From positions 62,001-126,000 of the forward strand of contig NZ_JAJMLZ010000004.1 in the NCBI RefSeq assembly GCF_022227765.1: 64,000 bases of DNA, given 5' to 3'. Made by a program: the position numbers and the translations under genes. A model generated the notes under the pieces. It ran no database searches, was not told where the DNA came from, and saw only the letters and a list, made by a program, of their open reading frames with translations. Position 1 is the first letter of the stretch, and each line of letters opens with the position of its first letter. The stretch is from Ectothiorhodospira shaposhnikovii. GTDB taxonomy: Bacteria > Pseudomonadota > Gammaproteobacteria > Ectothiorhodospirales > Ectothiorhodospiraceae. Positions 35,630 to 46,200 of this stretch are shown here, piece after piece.

Positions 35630-38600
35630 GTGAGCGCAAATACAGTAAGAGTCGAGCTAAATCTGGACGATAGGGATTTTTCCGTTCGTATCAGAAGAGC
35701 TGGTCAAGCCACTCAAAATTTTCAAAACACGCTGTCCGAGACTGACAGTACATTGCGGCGCATTGACAGGGGCATCAACGGAATGCTGCCCACTTTGCGC
35801 GACTACCTCATCACCATTTCCATTGTCAAAGGCGGCATTCGGAACCTCTGGAGCGTAACGGGTTCCTGGCAGGCCAGAATCATTCAGACCAATGCCGAGA
35901 TCGAGCGCATGACCATGCTGCTCGAAGGCATGAGTACCCAGTTGACGCAGATCGGCAGGCAGATGGAGGCCAAGAGTGATCTTGATTTCCTGTTCGGCCT
36001 TTCTGAAGACACGCCGTTCGGCCTGACTGAGCTGACCAACTCCTTCGTCAAGTTCAAGACGGTGGGTATCGACCCCACCAACGGATCGCTGAAGGCGCTG
36101 ACCGACGCGCTTGCATCCTTCGGGGGAGACAAGCACGCACTGCACCGGGCCACCATCGCCATTCAGCAGATGGCCGGTAAAGGCGTGATCTCGATGGAAG
36201 AGTTGCGTCAGCAGTTGGGTGAGCACGTTCCACGCGCCATCAACCTCATGGCTCGCTCCGCCTCCATGAGTTACGAAATGCTGGTTGACAAGGTATCCAA
36301 GGGGCAGATGGAGAGTACGACTGCCATTCAGCTTATGCTGGATGAGTTTGAGCGTACCTTTGGTGGCTCCGCCGAGCGCATGATGACCACATGGACCGGC
36401 CTCATCTCCATCCTTGAAACCAGATGGACAAAGTTCCAGCTCAAGATTGGAGAGGGTGGCTATTTCGAGACGGCCAAGGGAATGCTGCAGGATTTTCTGA
36501 TGGCTTTCGACGAGACGGCCATTGATCTGTTTGGTCAAAAATTTGGTCAGATCATGGCTGACATGATCGGCATGATGGACCGGGCGGTTCGGACAATGTT
36601 CCACTACCGTAGCGAAATCGGCTCAACCCTCAAATTTATGGGGTATCTGATCGCGGTCTACATGGCCTGGAAGATCGCCATTGCCGCAAAGATGGTTGTC
36701 ATGGGAGCCTCGTCTGCTGCCATATCCGCGTATCGCCTGCAGCTTGCCCAGGCTCAGGCTCAGGTGGGCACATTGACGGTTGCAACGCACCTTCAGACCG
36801 CAGCTTTCGTGGCAAAGACCAGAGCCGCAACAATGGCCACCGCAGCACTGGCGGCCATGGGTGGCCCTATCGGCGCCATCATTCTTGCGCTGGGCGTGGC
36901 CGGTGCCGCATTTCTGGCTTTCGGCAACAAGACCAAAAAGGCGGCCGCAGAACTCAAAGAGTTTGGGATCTTGTTGGATGAAAACTCGGTCAAGATGAAC
37001 CAGAAGTATGCCGACGAGTTGGCCAGAAAGATTGCCAGAAATGAAACCAGAATCGAGGTTATGAATGAAAAGCTCCGCAGGGGGCAAATTTGGGCGCCAA
37101 ATGCGAGGGAGCAGAGAGATAAGGTAGTCGCGGAAAACGCAAAGCTCATTGAAGAGCTTGAGGCGCACAACGTCAGGCTTGCGCAAGCTATGGACGCAAG
37201 AAACGAGGCGTTGGCCGGTCGCAGTGCCCAGCAGAAAATGCTGGAACTGAGTCGCACGATTGATGGTTTCAGGGTTCAGTATGAATCCGAAATGCAGTTC
37301 CTCGACGAAGCTCTCAAGGTTGGAGCTATCAACCGCGAAGAGTACAAAGCGCAGTACATGCACGCGGTCCAGTTGTTTTTTGAGCGAAGGATTGAGCTTT
37401 TTACCAGCGAAATCGAAACGCTGCGTAATGGTATTGAAACGCTCAACGAGCAGGAGCGACGCGAGCGCCTTCGGCAGCTTGAGGCCATTCAGGAGGCCAG
37501 AGACTCCCTGATCGCCGCCAAGGATGCCCAACTTTCCCGTATTCAGGAGGGCATCTTTGAGCTTCCTGGCATCACGGCCTCCAAAGGCGGCATGTCCAAA
37601 CTCGACACTTGGCTCAATACGATGCGCGGCAACCTGGAGTCTGTCCGTGCTGATTTTGCCGGCCTCAATGGTGAGGTGGCCAAGTTCACCTACCTGCTGG
37701 GTTCCGGCGCCTTCGGTGAGCAGGGCTTTGCTCTACTGAAGGATCAGGAGCGCCTGAGCAGTATCAAGAAGGAAATCGAAGAACTGGCTCGCCTGCGTGA
37801 TGCGCTCAAGCAGGCGCAGAAGGCCAGAGAAGAGGCGGCCGCCGCCCAGGAGCGTCTGGGCGATATGTTTGCCAGATCGGCAGAAGAGGCGAGCATCCTT
37901 CGGCGGGCGTTTGACTCTGGACAGGATACTGACAAGGTAAGCCGGATCGCCAGGCTGACCTCTGAGATTGAAAAGCTGCGTGCAAGGCTGCCAGAGGCCG
38001 CCAGAGAGGCGATTGAACTTCAGGAAGCCATCGACCAGCTCTTTTACAATGAAGCCTCCAGAGGCTCCCTGAGCTTTGCAGAGGACATGCGCGAGCAGAC
38101 CCGAGAGATCCGCTTGTCCTTGATGCGTGAAAGGCAGGCCGCTCAGGCATCCTATGAGCATCAGGTCGAGATGGCCCACAAGAAGGCCAACCTTTCCGAG
38201 CTGAACGCGGAGGATCGGGCCAGGGTCGAGGTGGAGCTGATGGAGTACCTTGCCGCGCTGAACGAAAAGCACATGCGCGACATGGAAACCCCCATTCAGA
38301 AGTTGGCCCGAAGCTGGGAAGACGCCGCAGAGCGAATGCAGGACGCATCGGCCAAGTGGCTTGACGATCTGACCAACCGGCTGGCCGATTTCGTGATGAC
38401 CGGCAAGTTCAATTTCAATGACTTTGCCAACAGCATCATCCGTGACCTGATCCGCATTCGGATTCAGGAGGGAATGAGCAAGATCATCAGTGGAATGTCG
38501 TTCTCCTTTGGTGCAGACGCCGGAAAGGCCGTTGAGCCGAAGAAGTTTGCCAACGGCGGCATTATGACCTCAGAAGGCCGGCTGCCACTCAAGGCGTACT

Positions 38601-38884
38601 CCAGGGGCGGCATCGCCAACACTCCACAGCTTGCGCTGTTTGGCGAAGGCCGAATGCCCGAAGCCTACGTTCCGTTGCCGGACGGCAAAACCATCCCCGT
38701 CACCATGAGGGGTGGGGCAGGGGCCAATGTCCAGGTCAACGTCATCAACCAGACCGGCATGGAGGTGGATGCTGAGCAGACCGCGCCACGTTTTGACGGC
38801 AGGCAGATGATCCTTGATGTGGTCCTGACCGCCGCCTCCAGCCCAGGCTCTTTCCGTGACGGCATGAGAGGTGCCATGCGATGA
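35630..38884 (+). CDS. Tape measure protein, 1084 aa
   Basis: GTG start. Lambda-like tape measure layout: N-terminal helical part, a tape-measure domain (residues about 85-280, e.g. DLDFLFGLSEDTPFGLTELT and KGVISMEELRQQLGEHVPRA), hydrophobic segments (YLIAVYMAWKIAIAAKMVVM and PIGAIILALGVAGAAFLAFG), a long coiled coil, and a C-terminus with FANGGIMTSEGRLPLKAYSR and EAYVPLPDGKTIPV. Its length sets tail length; by the lambda rule of about 0.15 nm per residue the tail would be on the order of 160 nm (estimate). Confidence 0.93.
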   Translation: MSANTVRVELNLDDRDFSVRIRRAGQATQNFQNTLSETDSTLRRIDRGINGMLPTLRDYLITISIVKGGIRNLWSVTGSWQARIIQTNAEIERMTMLLEGMSTQLTQIGRQMEAKSDLDFLFGLSEDTPFGLTELTNSFVKFKTVGIDPTNGSLKALTDALASFGGDKHALHRATIAIQQMAGKGVISMEELRQQLGEHVPRAINLMARSASMSYEMLVDKVSKGQMESTTAIQLMLDEFERTFGGSAERMMTTWTGLISILETRWTKFQLKIGEGGYFETAKGMLQDFLMAFDETAIDLFGQKFGQIMADMIGMMDRAVRTMFHYRSEIGSTLKFMGYLIAVYMAWKIAIAAKMVVMGASSAAISAYRLQLAQAQAQVGTLTVATHLQTAAFVAKTRAATMATAALAAMGGPIGAIILALGVAGAAFLAFGNKTKKAAAELKEFGILLDENSVKMNQKYADELARKIARNETRIEVMNEKLRRGQIWAPNAREQRDKVVAENAKLIEELEAHNVRLAQAMDARNEALAGRSAQQKMLELSRTIDGFRVQYESEMQFLDEALKVGAINREEYKAQYMHAVQLFFERRIELFTSEIETLRNGIETLNEQERRERLRQLEAIQEARDSLIAAKDAQLSRIQEGIFELPGITASKGGMSKLDTWLNTMRGNLESVRADFAGLNGEVAKFTYLLGSGAFGEQGFALLKDQERLSSIKKEIEELARLRDALKQAQKAREEAAAAQERLGDMFARSAEEASILRRAFDSGQDTDKVSRIARLTSEIEKLRARLPEAAREAIELQEAIDQLFYNEASRGSLSFAEDMREQTREIRLSLMRERQAAQASYEHQVEMAHKKANLSELNAEDRARVEVELMEYLAALNEKHMRDMETPIQKLARSWEDAAERMQDASAKWLDDLTNRLADFVMTGKFNFNDFANSIIRDLIRIRIQEGMSKIISGMSFSFGADAGKAVEPKKFANGGIMTSEGRLPLKAYSRGGIANTPQLALFGEGRMPEAYVPLPDGKTIPVTMRGGAGANVQVNVINQTGMEVDAEQTAPRFDGRQMILDVVLTAASSPGSFRDGMRGAMR

Positions 38885-39237
38885 GTTTGAAACTGCCACT
38901 CAATCACAAGCTGGACTCTTCCGGGCTTGAAGAAACCCCGGAAGATTCGACCATTCGCAAGAACACTGAGGGCGGGTACACGGCCACCCGCCCAAGACAC
39001 ACCAGACGCCCGAGGATGACCTTCAAGCTCAAGTTGACCAACATCAGTCAGGCCGAAAAGGCGCAATTTGAGAGCTTCTGGATGCAGGTGAAGGGTTCTG
39101 TGGAGTTCGAGCTGACTCACCCAGTAACCAAGCAGGTCAAGCATGTCCGGTTCGAGGGTCCACCGCGTTTTGTCTATTCTGGGATCGGCTCAAGCCATCG
39201 CTGGGACGTGGTTGACATCTTGGTTCGTGAGGTTTAA
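38881..39237 (+). CDS. Minor tail protein, gpM-like, 118 aa
   Basis: ATGA overlap with the tape measure gene. The lambda M-type pattern is visible: a basic Arg-rich loop (YTATRPRHTRRPRMTFKLKL), FWMQVKGSVEFELTHP and a C-terminal WDVVDILVREV strand. It would cap the tail tip below the tape measure. Confidence 0.8.
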   Translation: MSLKLPLNHKLDSSGLEETPEDSTIRKNTEGGYTATRPRHTRRPRMTFKLKLTNISQAEKAQFESFWMQVKGSVEFELTHPVTKQVKHVRFEGPPRFVYSGIGSSHRWDVVDILVREV

Positions 39238-39238
39238 T

Positions 39239-39254
39239 AAGTCACCGCTTACTG
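39239..39254. promoter_or_regulatory. Dyad operator, 1 mismatch
   Basis: AAGTCACCGCTTACTG just after the gpM-like stop, with TATCAT at 39258-39263, ahead of the gpL-like gene. Confidence 0.65.
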
Positions 39255-39270
39255 TGGTATCATCGGCGCC

Positions 39271-39903
39271 ATGGACAATCGAATCTCTATCGCAACTGCC
39301 ATCGAAAAAAACAAGATCGCGTCTGATACGCCGTTCCTGTTTTTGCTCGTTATCGAGGTTGTCAATCCCGACACCGGAACCACCGTCGAAACGCTGAGGA
39401 TTGCCAACAACAACGAGCCGGTATCGCACAAGGGAAATCATTATGACCCGGCCCACTTTGAGCTGAACACGCGCAATGCCTCCGGCGAAATTCAGCAGAT
39501 TCAGCTCACCATCACGGATCTGACCAGGGCAATTCAGGCCAGGATGCAGGCTTATGGCGGCGGCGTCGGTTTTCGCGTCACCCTGATCGCCATCAACGCA
39601 GGTCAGCCCGACGAAGAGCCTTACCACTTCGAGCGTTTCGAGGTGACTGGCGCTTCGGCCAAGGATTATGTGGTGACGTGGACCCTGGGTGCGGAAAACC
39701 CGCTGACCATGAATTTTCCACGCAGGCGCCAGATGCGGGATTTTTGCCCCTGGCGATACAAAGGCGAGGACTGCGGTTATGTCGGACCCATGACCGAGTG
39801 TGACCTTAGCCTTGCTGGACCCAAGGGGTGCAGGGCGCACAACAACGAGCACCGCTTTGGCGGATGCCCGGCCATTCCCAACGCCGGAACCCGATATGTC
39901 TGA
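39271..39903 (+). CDS. Minor tail protein, gpL-like with Cys cluster, 210 aa
   Basis: A beta-rich N-terminal domain (about 1-140) and the lambda L-type C-terminus with four spaced Cys: DFCPWRYKGEDCGYVG, ECDLSLAGPKGCRAHNNEHR and FGGCP. In lambda L the Cys cluster binds an iron-sulfur cluster; the same is likely here. Overlaps the next gene by 8 bases. Confidence 0.85.
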   Translation: MDNRISIATAIEKNKIASDTPFLFLLVIEVVNPDTGTTVETLRIANNNEPVSHKGNHYDPAHFELNTRNASGEIQQIQLTITDLTRAIQARMQAYGGGVGFRVTLIAINAGQPDEEPYHFERFEVTGASAKDYVVTWTLGAENPLTMNFPRRRQMRDFCPWRYKGEDCGYVGPMTECDLSLAGPKGCRAHNNEHRFGGCPAIPNAGTRYV

Positions 39904-40264
39904 GTGGGACGGTCTGCTCGACAAGCGGTTTGAGTTGGGCGGTCGCGGGCCAGATACCTTCGATTGTTACGGTCTGGTTCAGGAAATCTACCGGCGCCAA
40001 GGCATTCAGGTGCCAGATTACGCAACCCCCGAATCAGGTCCACTGATTGCCGCACTTATCGCCATGGAGCTGCGCCTGTGGGAGAAGGTCGATCCCCAGG
40101 CCGGCGCCATGGCTGTTTTTCGCATTCCGGGCAGTCTCCATGTTGGTTACTGCCTGAGTTCGCACGAGTTCATTCATGTTTGGGAAGGCTCAAATTGCGT
40201 CATTCGTGAGCGTTTGAACCTTTGGAAACCACGTTTGATTGGTTGCTACCGTTATGTCGGCTGA
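39896..40264 (+). CDS. NlpC/P60 tail peptidase, gpK-like, 122 aa
   Basis: Start at 39896 (MSEWDGLLDKRFELGGRGPD). The catalytic Cys lies in FDCYGLVQEIYR and the His in LHVGYCLSSHEFIHVWEGSN, as in NlpC/P60 peptidases. It would cut peptidoglycan at the tail tip during entry. Lambda K normally has an extra N-terminal MPN domain, which is absent here. Confidence 0.85.
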   Translation: MSEWDGLLDKRFELGGRGPDTFDCYGLVQEIYRRQGIQVPDYATPESGPLIAALIAMELRLWEKVDPQAGAMAVFRIPGSLHVGYCLSSHEFIHVWEGSNCVIRERLNLWKPRLIGCYRYVG

Positions 40265-43200
40265 GATCCTTCTGGCAAATCCCGTCTTCATCAACCGCAT
40301 TCGCTTGATGAACCCCTTTGACCCCTCTGATCGGGTCATCGAGTCGCTTCCCTGGTCTTACGGGAAGACCATCCGCGATTATCTGCCGGAAGATAGCGGC
40401 AATGCCGTGGTCAGCGTCAGCGGTCGCATCGTGCCGGAAAGCGAGTTTGATGTCGCCATCGACGCGGATCAGACCATCGTAATCTGTCAGGTTCCGCACG
40501 GTGGCGGCGACGGCGGCAAAAACGTGCTTCGCATCGCGGCCCTGATTGCCATTGCCGTGTTTGCCCCTGCGGCTGGCGGTTGGGCCGCAGGTGCCATGGG
40601 CGCAAGCACAACCGGCTTGGTGGCCGGCGCCATGCAGGTGGGCTTCATCATTGGCGGCTCCATGCTGGTCAATGCGGTTCTGCCGCCTCCGGAAGATTCC
40701 CTGAAGGGCAGCGACAAGAGTAAGCCGACCTACGGCATGGATGGCCCCAAGAACTCATCCACGGAAGGCGTGGCGGTCCCTATCTGCTACGGCACAACCA
40801 GGATGGGTGGCAACCTCATCGCCCGGCATGTGGAGAACATTGGCAAAAATCAATACCTGTACATGCTGCTCAATGCCGGTGAGGGGCCGGTGGCCAGCTT
40901 GACGGACATTGAAATTAACGACCAGCCTCTGTATCTGCCCGGCACTTCGGAAAAAACCTTTGTCGATGTGGACGTGGTGATGAAGCCATGCGGCTCCGTT
41001 GACAGCATGGATGATGAGGAATACCAGAAGCTCTACACCTGGTTTGGCCAGGTCATCGACCCGGTAAATCGCGGGGTTCGCCTCAGCAATAGCTACACTC
41101 TGCACACGACCGGCGCCCCGGTGGATGCTCTGCGTCTGGACTTTGTGTTGCCCGGCGGCCTGTTCCATGTGAACAAAAAAGGGAAAACCAAGGAGCACTC
41201 CGTCACCATTGAGGCTGAATATCGCCTCAACGGCACGAGCACATGGGTCAAATTCCCCAACCACAGCATAGTCGATGGTCATAATAGAATTTTCAAGGTT
41301 TTCAAGTCGTCTCTTTTGGGCGACCGCATCAAAACTACCGTAGAAACCACGACTACACAGCCATCCAATACGACCATTCAAGGCACCAAGATCCTCAATA
41401 GCAAGGGCATGGTTATTGGCTTTGTTGAAAGGGTAAACAGGTACGGTACAAGCACCAAGGTGACGCTGAAGAAGACTTCGGCCTACCGCTTCTCCATTGC
41501 CAGTGACAAGCTGCCGCGTGGCGTTTACCACATTCGCGTCAGACGTTCTTCTGCCGAAAGCACCGATACCAAGACGGTTGATAGAGTTGATTTGGTGGAT
41601 GTGAATGAGATCCAGCATTCCAAGGTTGGCTATCTCAATACCGCCCTGGTCGGAATCCGGATTCGCGCCAACGACCAGCTTTCATCGCTGCCGTCTGTCA
41701 CCTACATCAACCACGGCAAGATCATCCGAGTCTACGACACCACTGCAGGCCAGTGGACGTTGGAGGCGAGCAACAATCCGGCCTGGATCACGCTGGACGC
41801 AATGACCAACGAGATTTATGGCGGCGGCCTGTCGGATGACCGCTTCAACCTGGACAACTGGATCGAATGGGCAGAGCACTGCCGGGCCAATGATCTGACC
41901 TTCGATGGTCTGATTGATGGTCAAAGCAACCTGTGGGACGCCCTGCAGCCGGTATTCCGCGCCGGCCACGCCCGTCTTCTGAGAACCGGAACCCGTTATT
42001 CGGTGGCTATCGAGCGTGCCGCCGATCCGGTTATGTCCTTCAACGTCGCCAATATCATCGAAGGTTCGTTCCAGGTTAGTTGGCTACCCATGTCCGACCG
42101 CGCCAACGAGATCGAGGCGACCTTTGCCGACAAGGAAAAGGGCTACCAGCCCACCACGATCAAGCTCTACGACAAGGCGGCTCTGCAGATGGGATTGCCG
42201 CCTCGCACCTCGAAAATCAACCTGCCCGGCATTGTGGAGACGGACAAGGCCGTGCGCGAGGCCCAGCTTCAGCTCAACATGAACCGATACATTCGCCAGT
42301 CGGTCACGTTCGATGCGCTGGTCGAGGCTATCGGTTGCCATATTGGCGACGTGATCCTGGTTCAGCACGACATGCCCCAGTGGGGCTACGGCGGCCGCCT
42401 GGAGGCCGGAAGCACGAACACCAGCCTGAAGCTGGACCGGCCGGTGAGAATGCTCTCTGGACGCTCCTACAAGGCGCTGGTGGCTTTTGACGCGCTGAAG
42501 GTGCATACGGGCACCGTTCACAGCGTATCGTCCACCCTGGTCCGCGTAAGCGGGTTTGACGGCACCAAGCGGGTTCGCCGTCTGAAGATCAACGGAAAGG
42601 AGCACGAGATCATCCGTGTGGTTTCCGGCAGTGTGGACGGCGTAGTGATTGCCAGCACCGCAGGCATCAATCCCGGTCAGACGTGTGAGCTTTGGGATAC
42701 CGATGCTCTTGTTGAGCGCAATGTGATCTTTGCCGCCGGTGAAACAGACCAGATCAACCTGGTAACGCCGCTTCCGGAAGCCCCCGCAAGGTTGACCAAG
42801 TGGTTGTTTGGCGAAACTGAAAGGATCAGCAAGCCCTTCCGCGTAACCGCCATTGCCGGCAGTAGTGACTATGTGAGGACTATCGAGGCGACCGAGTACA
42901 GTGCCAGCGTCTACGATATGTCTGGCATCATTCACCCCATCATCAACTACTCCGACTTGGTTGCCGGCATTGGTCATGTGCAAAACCTGACGCTGGCCGA
43001 AGAGATTGAGTTTGCCGGGGATCAGCCTATTTCGACCATCTCCGTAGGCTGGATGGAGTCCGAGAGCGGCGCCTATGCAGGGGCCAACGTCTACGCCTCC
43101 ATCAACGACTCCGCGATGGAGATGGTTGAGTCTGTCCGTGGCGCCAGAACCTCTTTCCGTCTTGGCGGGCTTGATATTGGTGACAAGGTGAGGGTGCGCG

Positions 43201-46200
43201 TGGTTGCGGTGGATACCGTTGGGGCCGCCGCCAATTTCGCCACTGCGCCGACCAGAGAGATCACCGTCACCGGCAAGACTCAGGCATCAGAGGACATGAT
43301 GCTCAATGACTTTCAGGCGGAGGGTGGCGTTTTGGCCGCCACGCTGACCTGGGTTGAACCTGAAGGATTGGACTTTGCCAGGGTTGAGGTCTGGCGCAAC
43401 ACCACGAACAATCAAAGCACTGCCGTCATGGTCAGCTACGCAGTGGGCGGTCGCTTTCAGGATCTGCTCTACCAGCCCGGAACCTACTGGTACTGGGCAA
43501 GGCCAGTGGACACCTCGAAGAATTACGGTCCCTGGGTAGGTCCGGCATCCGCCACGGTAACGTCCATCGCTTCGAGCACCGAGGAAATTCTGGAAAAGCT
43601 CACCGGGGAGATTCGCAAGGATCACCTCTTTACCGAGCTTGCCAAGGAAATCGAGCTGATTTCCGGCAACGGCGAAGGCTCTGTCAACCAGCGCATCTTG
43701 GAAGAGGCTCAGGCCCGAATTGAAGAGGCCGAGCAGCTTGCCACCGAGATTGGCGCAGTGGCTTCTGCCATTGCAGCGGAGGCTACGGAAAGAGTTGGTC
43801 AAGTCTCTGCGCTTGCAGGGGAGATCGGCACCGTTGCTTCGGCCATCAACGCCGAGGCTCAAGCCCGGATTGCGCAAGGAAATGCGCTTGCAGGGGAGAT
43901 CGGCACCGTTGCTTCGGCCATCAACGCCGAGGCTCAAGCCCGGATTGCGCAAGGAAATGCGCTGGTTGGAGAGCTTGAGAGTGTATCTTCCTCTCTCGCC
44001 TCTGAAGTGCAAGCCAGGGTCGAACAGGGCAACGCGCTGGCCGACAGTATCGTGGCCGAAAGCGAGGCCCGCATGGTGGCTATCGGCGCGGCAAAAGACG
44101 CGCTCCAGGCCGAGATCGACGGTCTGATGGCAACCGTGTCTGACCTGCAGGGCGTCAGTGAGTACGACCCTGACGGCGGATACGAAAAGGACGCTCTGGT
44201 GAAGTACCAGGGGGCGCTCTACAAGGCCCGGCAGAATCTGGCAGCCCCGGTGCCACTGCCGACGAACGGGACTTTCTGGGCGAAGGTGGGCGACTATGCC
44301 TCCTTGGGCGAGGCTGTAGCGGCCCACGCTGCTCAACTCAGCAGTCACGGTACGCGGATCACCACGGCGGAGGGCAATATCACGTCCCAAGGCCAATCCA
44401 TCAGCACGCTGCAGTCCACAATTAACAATCCGACCACCGGACTTGCGTCTAAGGCGTCCATTACCGCGCTGAATAACGCCATCACCACAGAGCAGAACGC
44501 CAGAGCGTCGGCGGTCAACAGCATCAACACGAATCTGGCAAACAACTACGCCACCAAGACCGACTTGACCACGGCAGAGTCGAACATCAAAGGCGCTTCC
44601 GTCGACAGCTTCAGCCAGATCAAGACTCGTTTTGACGGGGTAGATACCGCCATCGGGCAGCGTGCAACCACAACGGCCATGAACACGGCCATAAGCACTG
44701 CCAAGAGCGACGTATTCGGGGCGGAAGTCACCAGCTTCAGTAAGATCAACACTCGCTTTCAGCAGACTGATACTGCCATCGGCCAGCGCGTCACCATTGA
44801 AAACTTCAACAGCGCCATATCTACCGAGCAAAGCGCCCGTGGCACGGCGATTCAACGCCTGGCCGCCATTCGAGACACGGATAATCTGATCCCCGATGGT
44901 AATTTCTCCATCAGTTCCAGGCTCAATGCGTTTTCTTCGTACTGGTCCACATCTTCTGCCTGGCTCACGCAAAGCGAAGGCGGCGCAAGCAATGGCCCGT
45001 GTCTGCGAATCAACTCTGGCAGTGCAAACCGTGACGTTTATGTGCGCGATGGAAATGCCGCAACGCTCCTGCTCCCGGTAAACTCCGGGGAAACCTTCAC
45101 GGTATCGTTCAAGTACCTCTATTCCTCGGATTTCGCATCCATCGGGAATCGCCTGAGTCTGCTTTTGTTGGTGAGAAATGCAGATGACAGTGCCACTTTG
45201 CAGACCCTGACCGTAAGTACGACCGTTTCCACTTTGAACTCGTGGCTTGAACGAACCCATACGGTAGTTGCGAGTGCGTCGGGCGCGGCCTTCCTGCGCG
45301 TGTTTATCCGCCTCAATTCCAGCGCAACCGCAGGTCACGTCCTGGTCAGCGATGTGAAACTGACCAAGATGGCATCGAGAGCCGAACTTCAGTCGGTTCA
45401 GGATGCGCTGACGAGCGAAACCCAGGCTCGCGTAGACGCCATCAATACCATCAATGCGAATCTGAATGACAACTACGCCACCAAGACTGATCTGACCACG
45501 GCAGAGACGAACATCAAAGGCTCTGCGGTCAATACGTTCAGTCAAATCAATGCCCGGTTTACCTCCACTGACACGGCCATCAATAACCGGCCGACCACTT
45601 CAGCGATGAACACCGCTATCAGCGATGCAAAGGCTGACGTGTTCGGGGCGGAAGTCACCAATTTCAGTAAAATCAACGCCAAATTCAGCGCGACCGACAC
45701 TGCGCTCAACGCCAGACCCACTACCACGGCGATGAACACCGCCATAGATAGTGCAAAGGCCGATGTGTTTGGCGCGGCTGTCAGTAGTTTTAGCCAGATC
45801 AACACCCGATTCACTTCCACTGACACGGCCATCAACAATCGTCCCACGACGACGGCCATGAACACCGCTATCAACACGGCCAAGAGTGACGTGTTTGGGG
45901 CCTCCGTTGACAGCTTCAGTCAGATCAAGACGCGCTTTGATGGGGTGGACGGTGCTATTGGAACTAGAGCCACCATTGACCAGCTCAATACGGCCATCTC
46001 CAACGAGCAAAGTGCCAGGGTAACGGCGATCCAGAATTTGGCCGCCGCGAGAGATGTGGAAAATCTCGTGCCCGATGGCAGTTTTGCCTTGAGCGCACGC
46101 GCCGGTGCCGTTGATAGCTACTGGGTGCCACACTCGACCCTACTTGTTCAGAGTGACGGTGGCTATGCCGGCGCTCCTTGTGCGCGGGTAAATTCGTCCA

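Noticed and set aside
43287-45545. Minus-strand open frame of 752 codons inside the J-like gene
   Set aside because: Antisense of repeat-rich coding sequence; the repeats in the sense frame explain its length.
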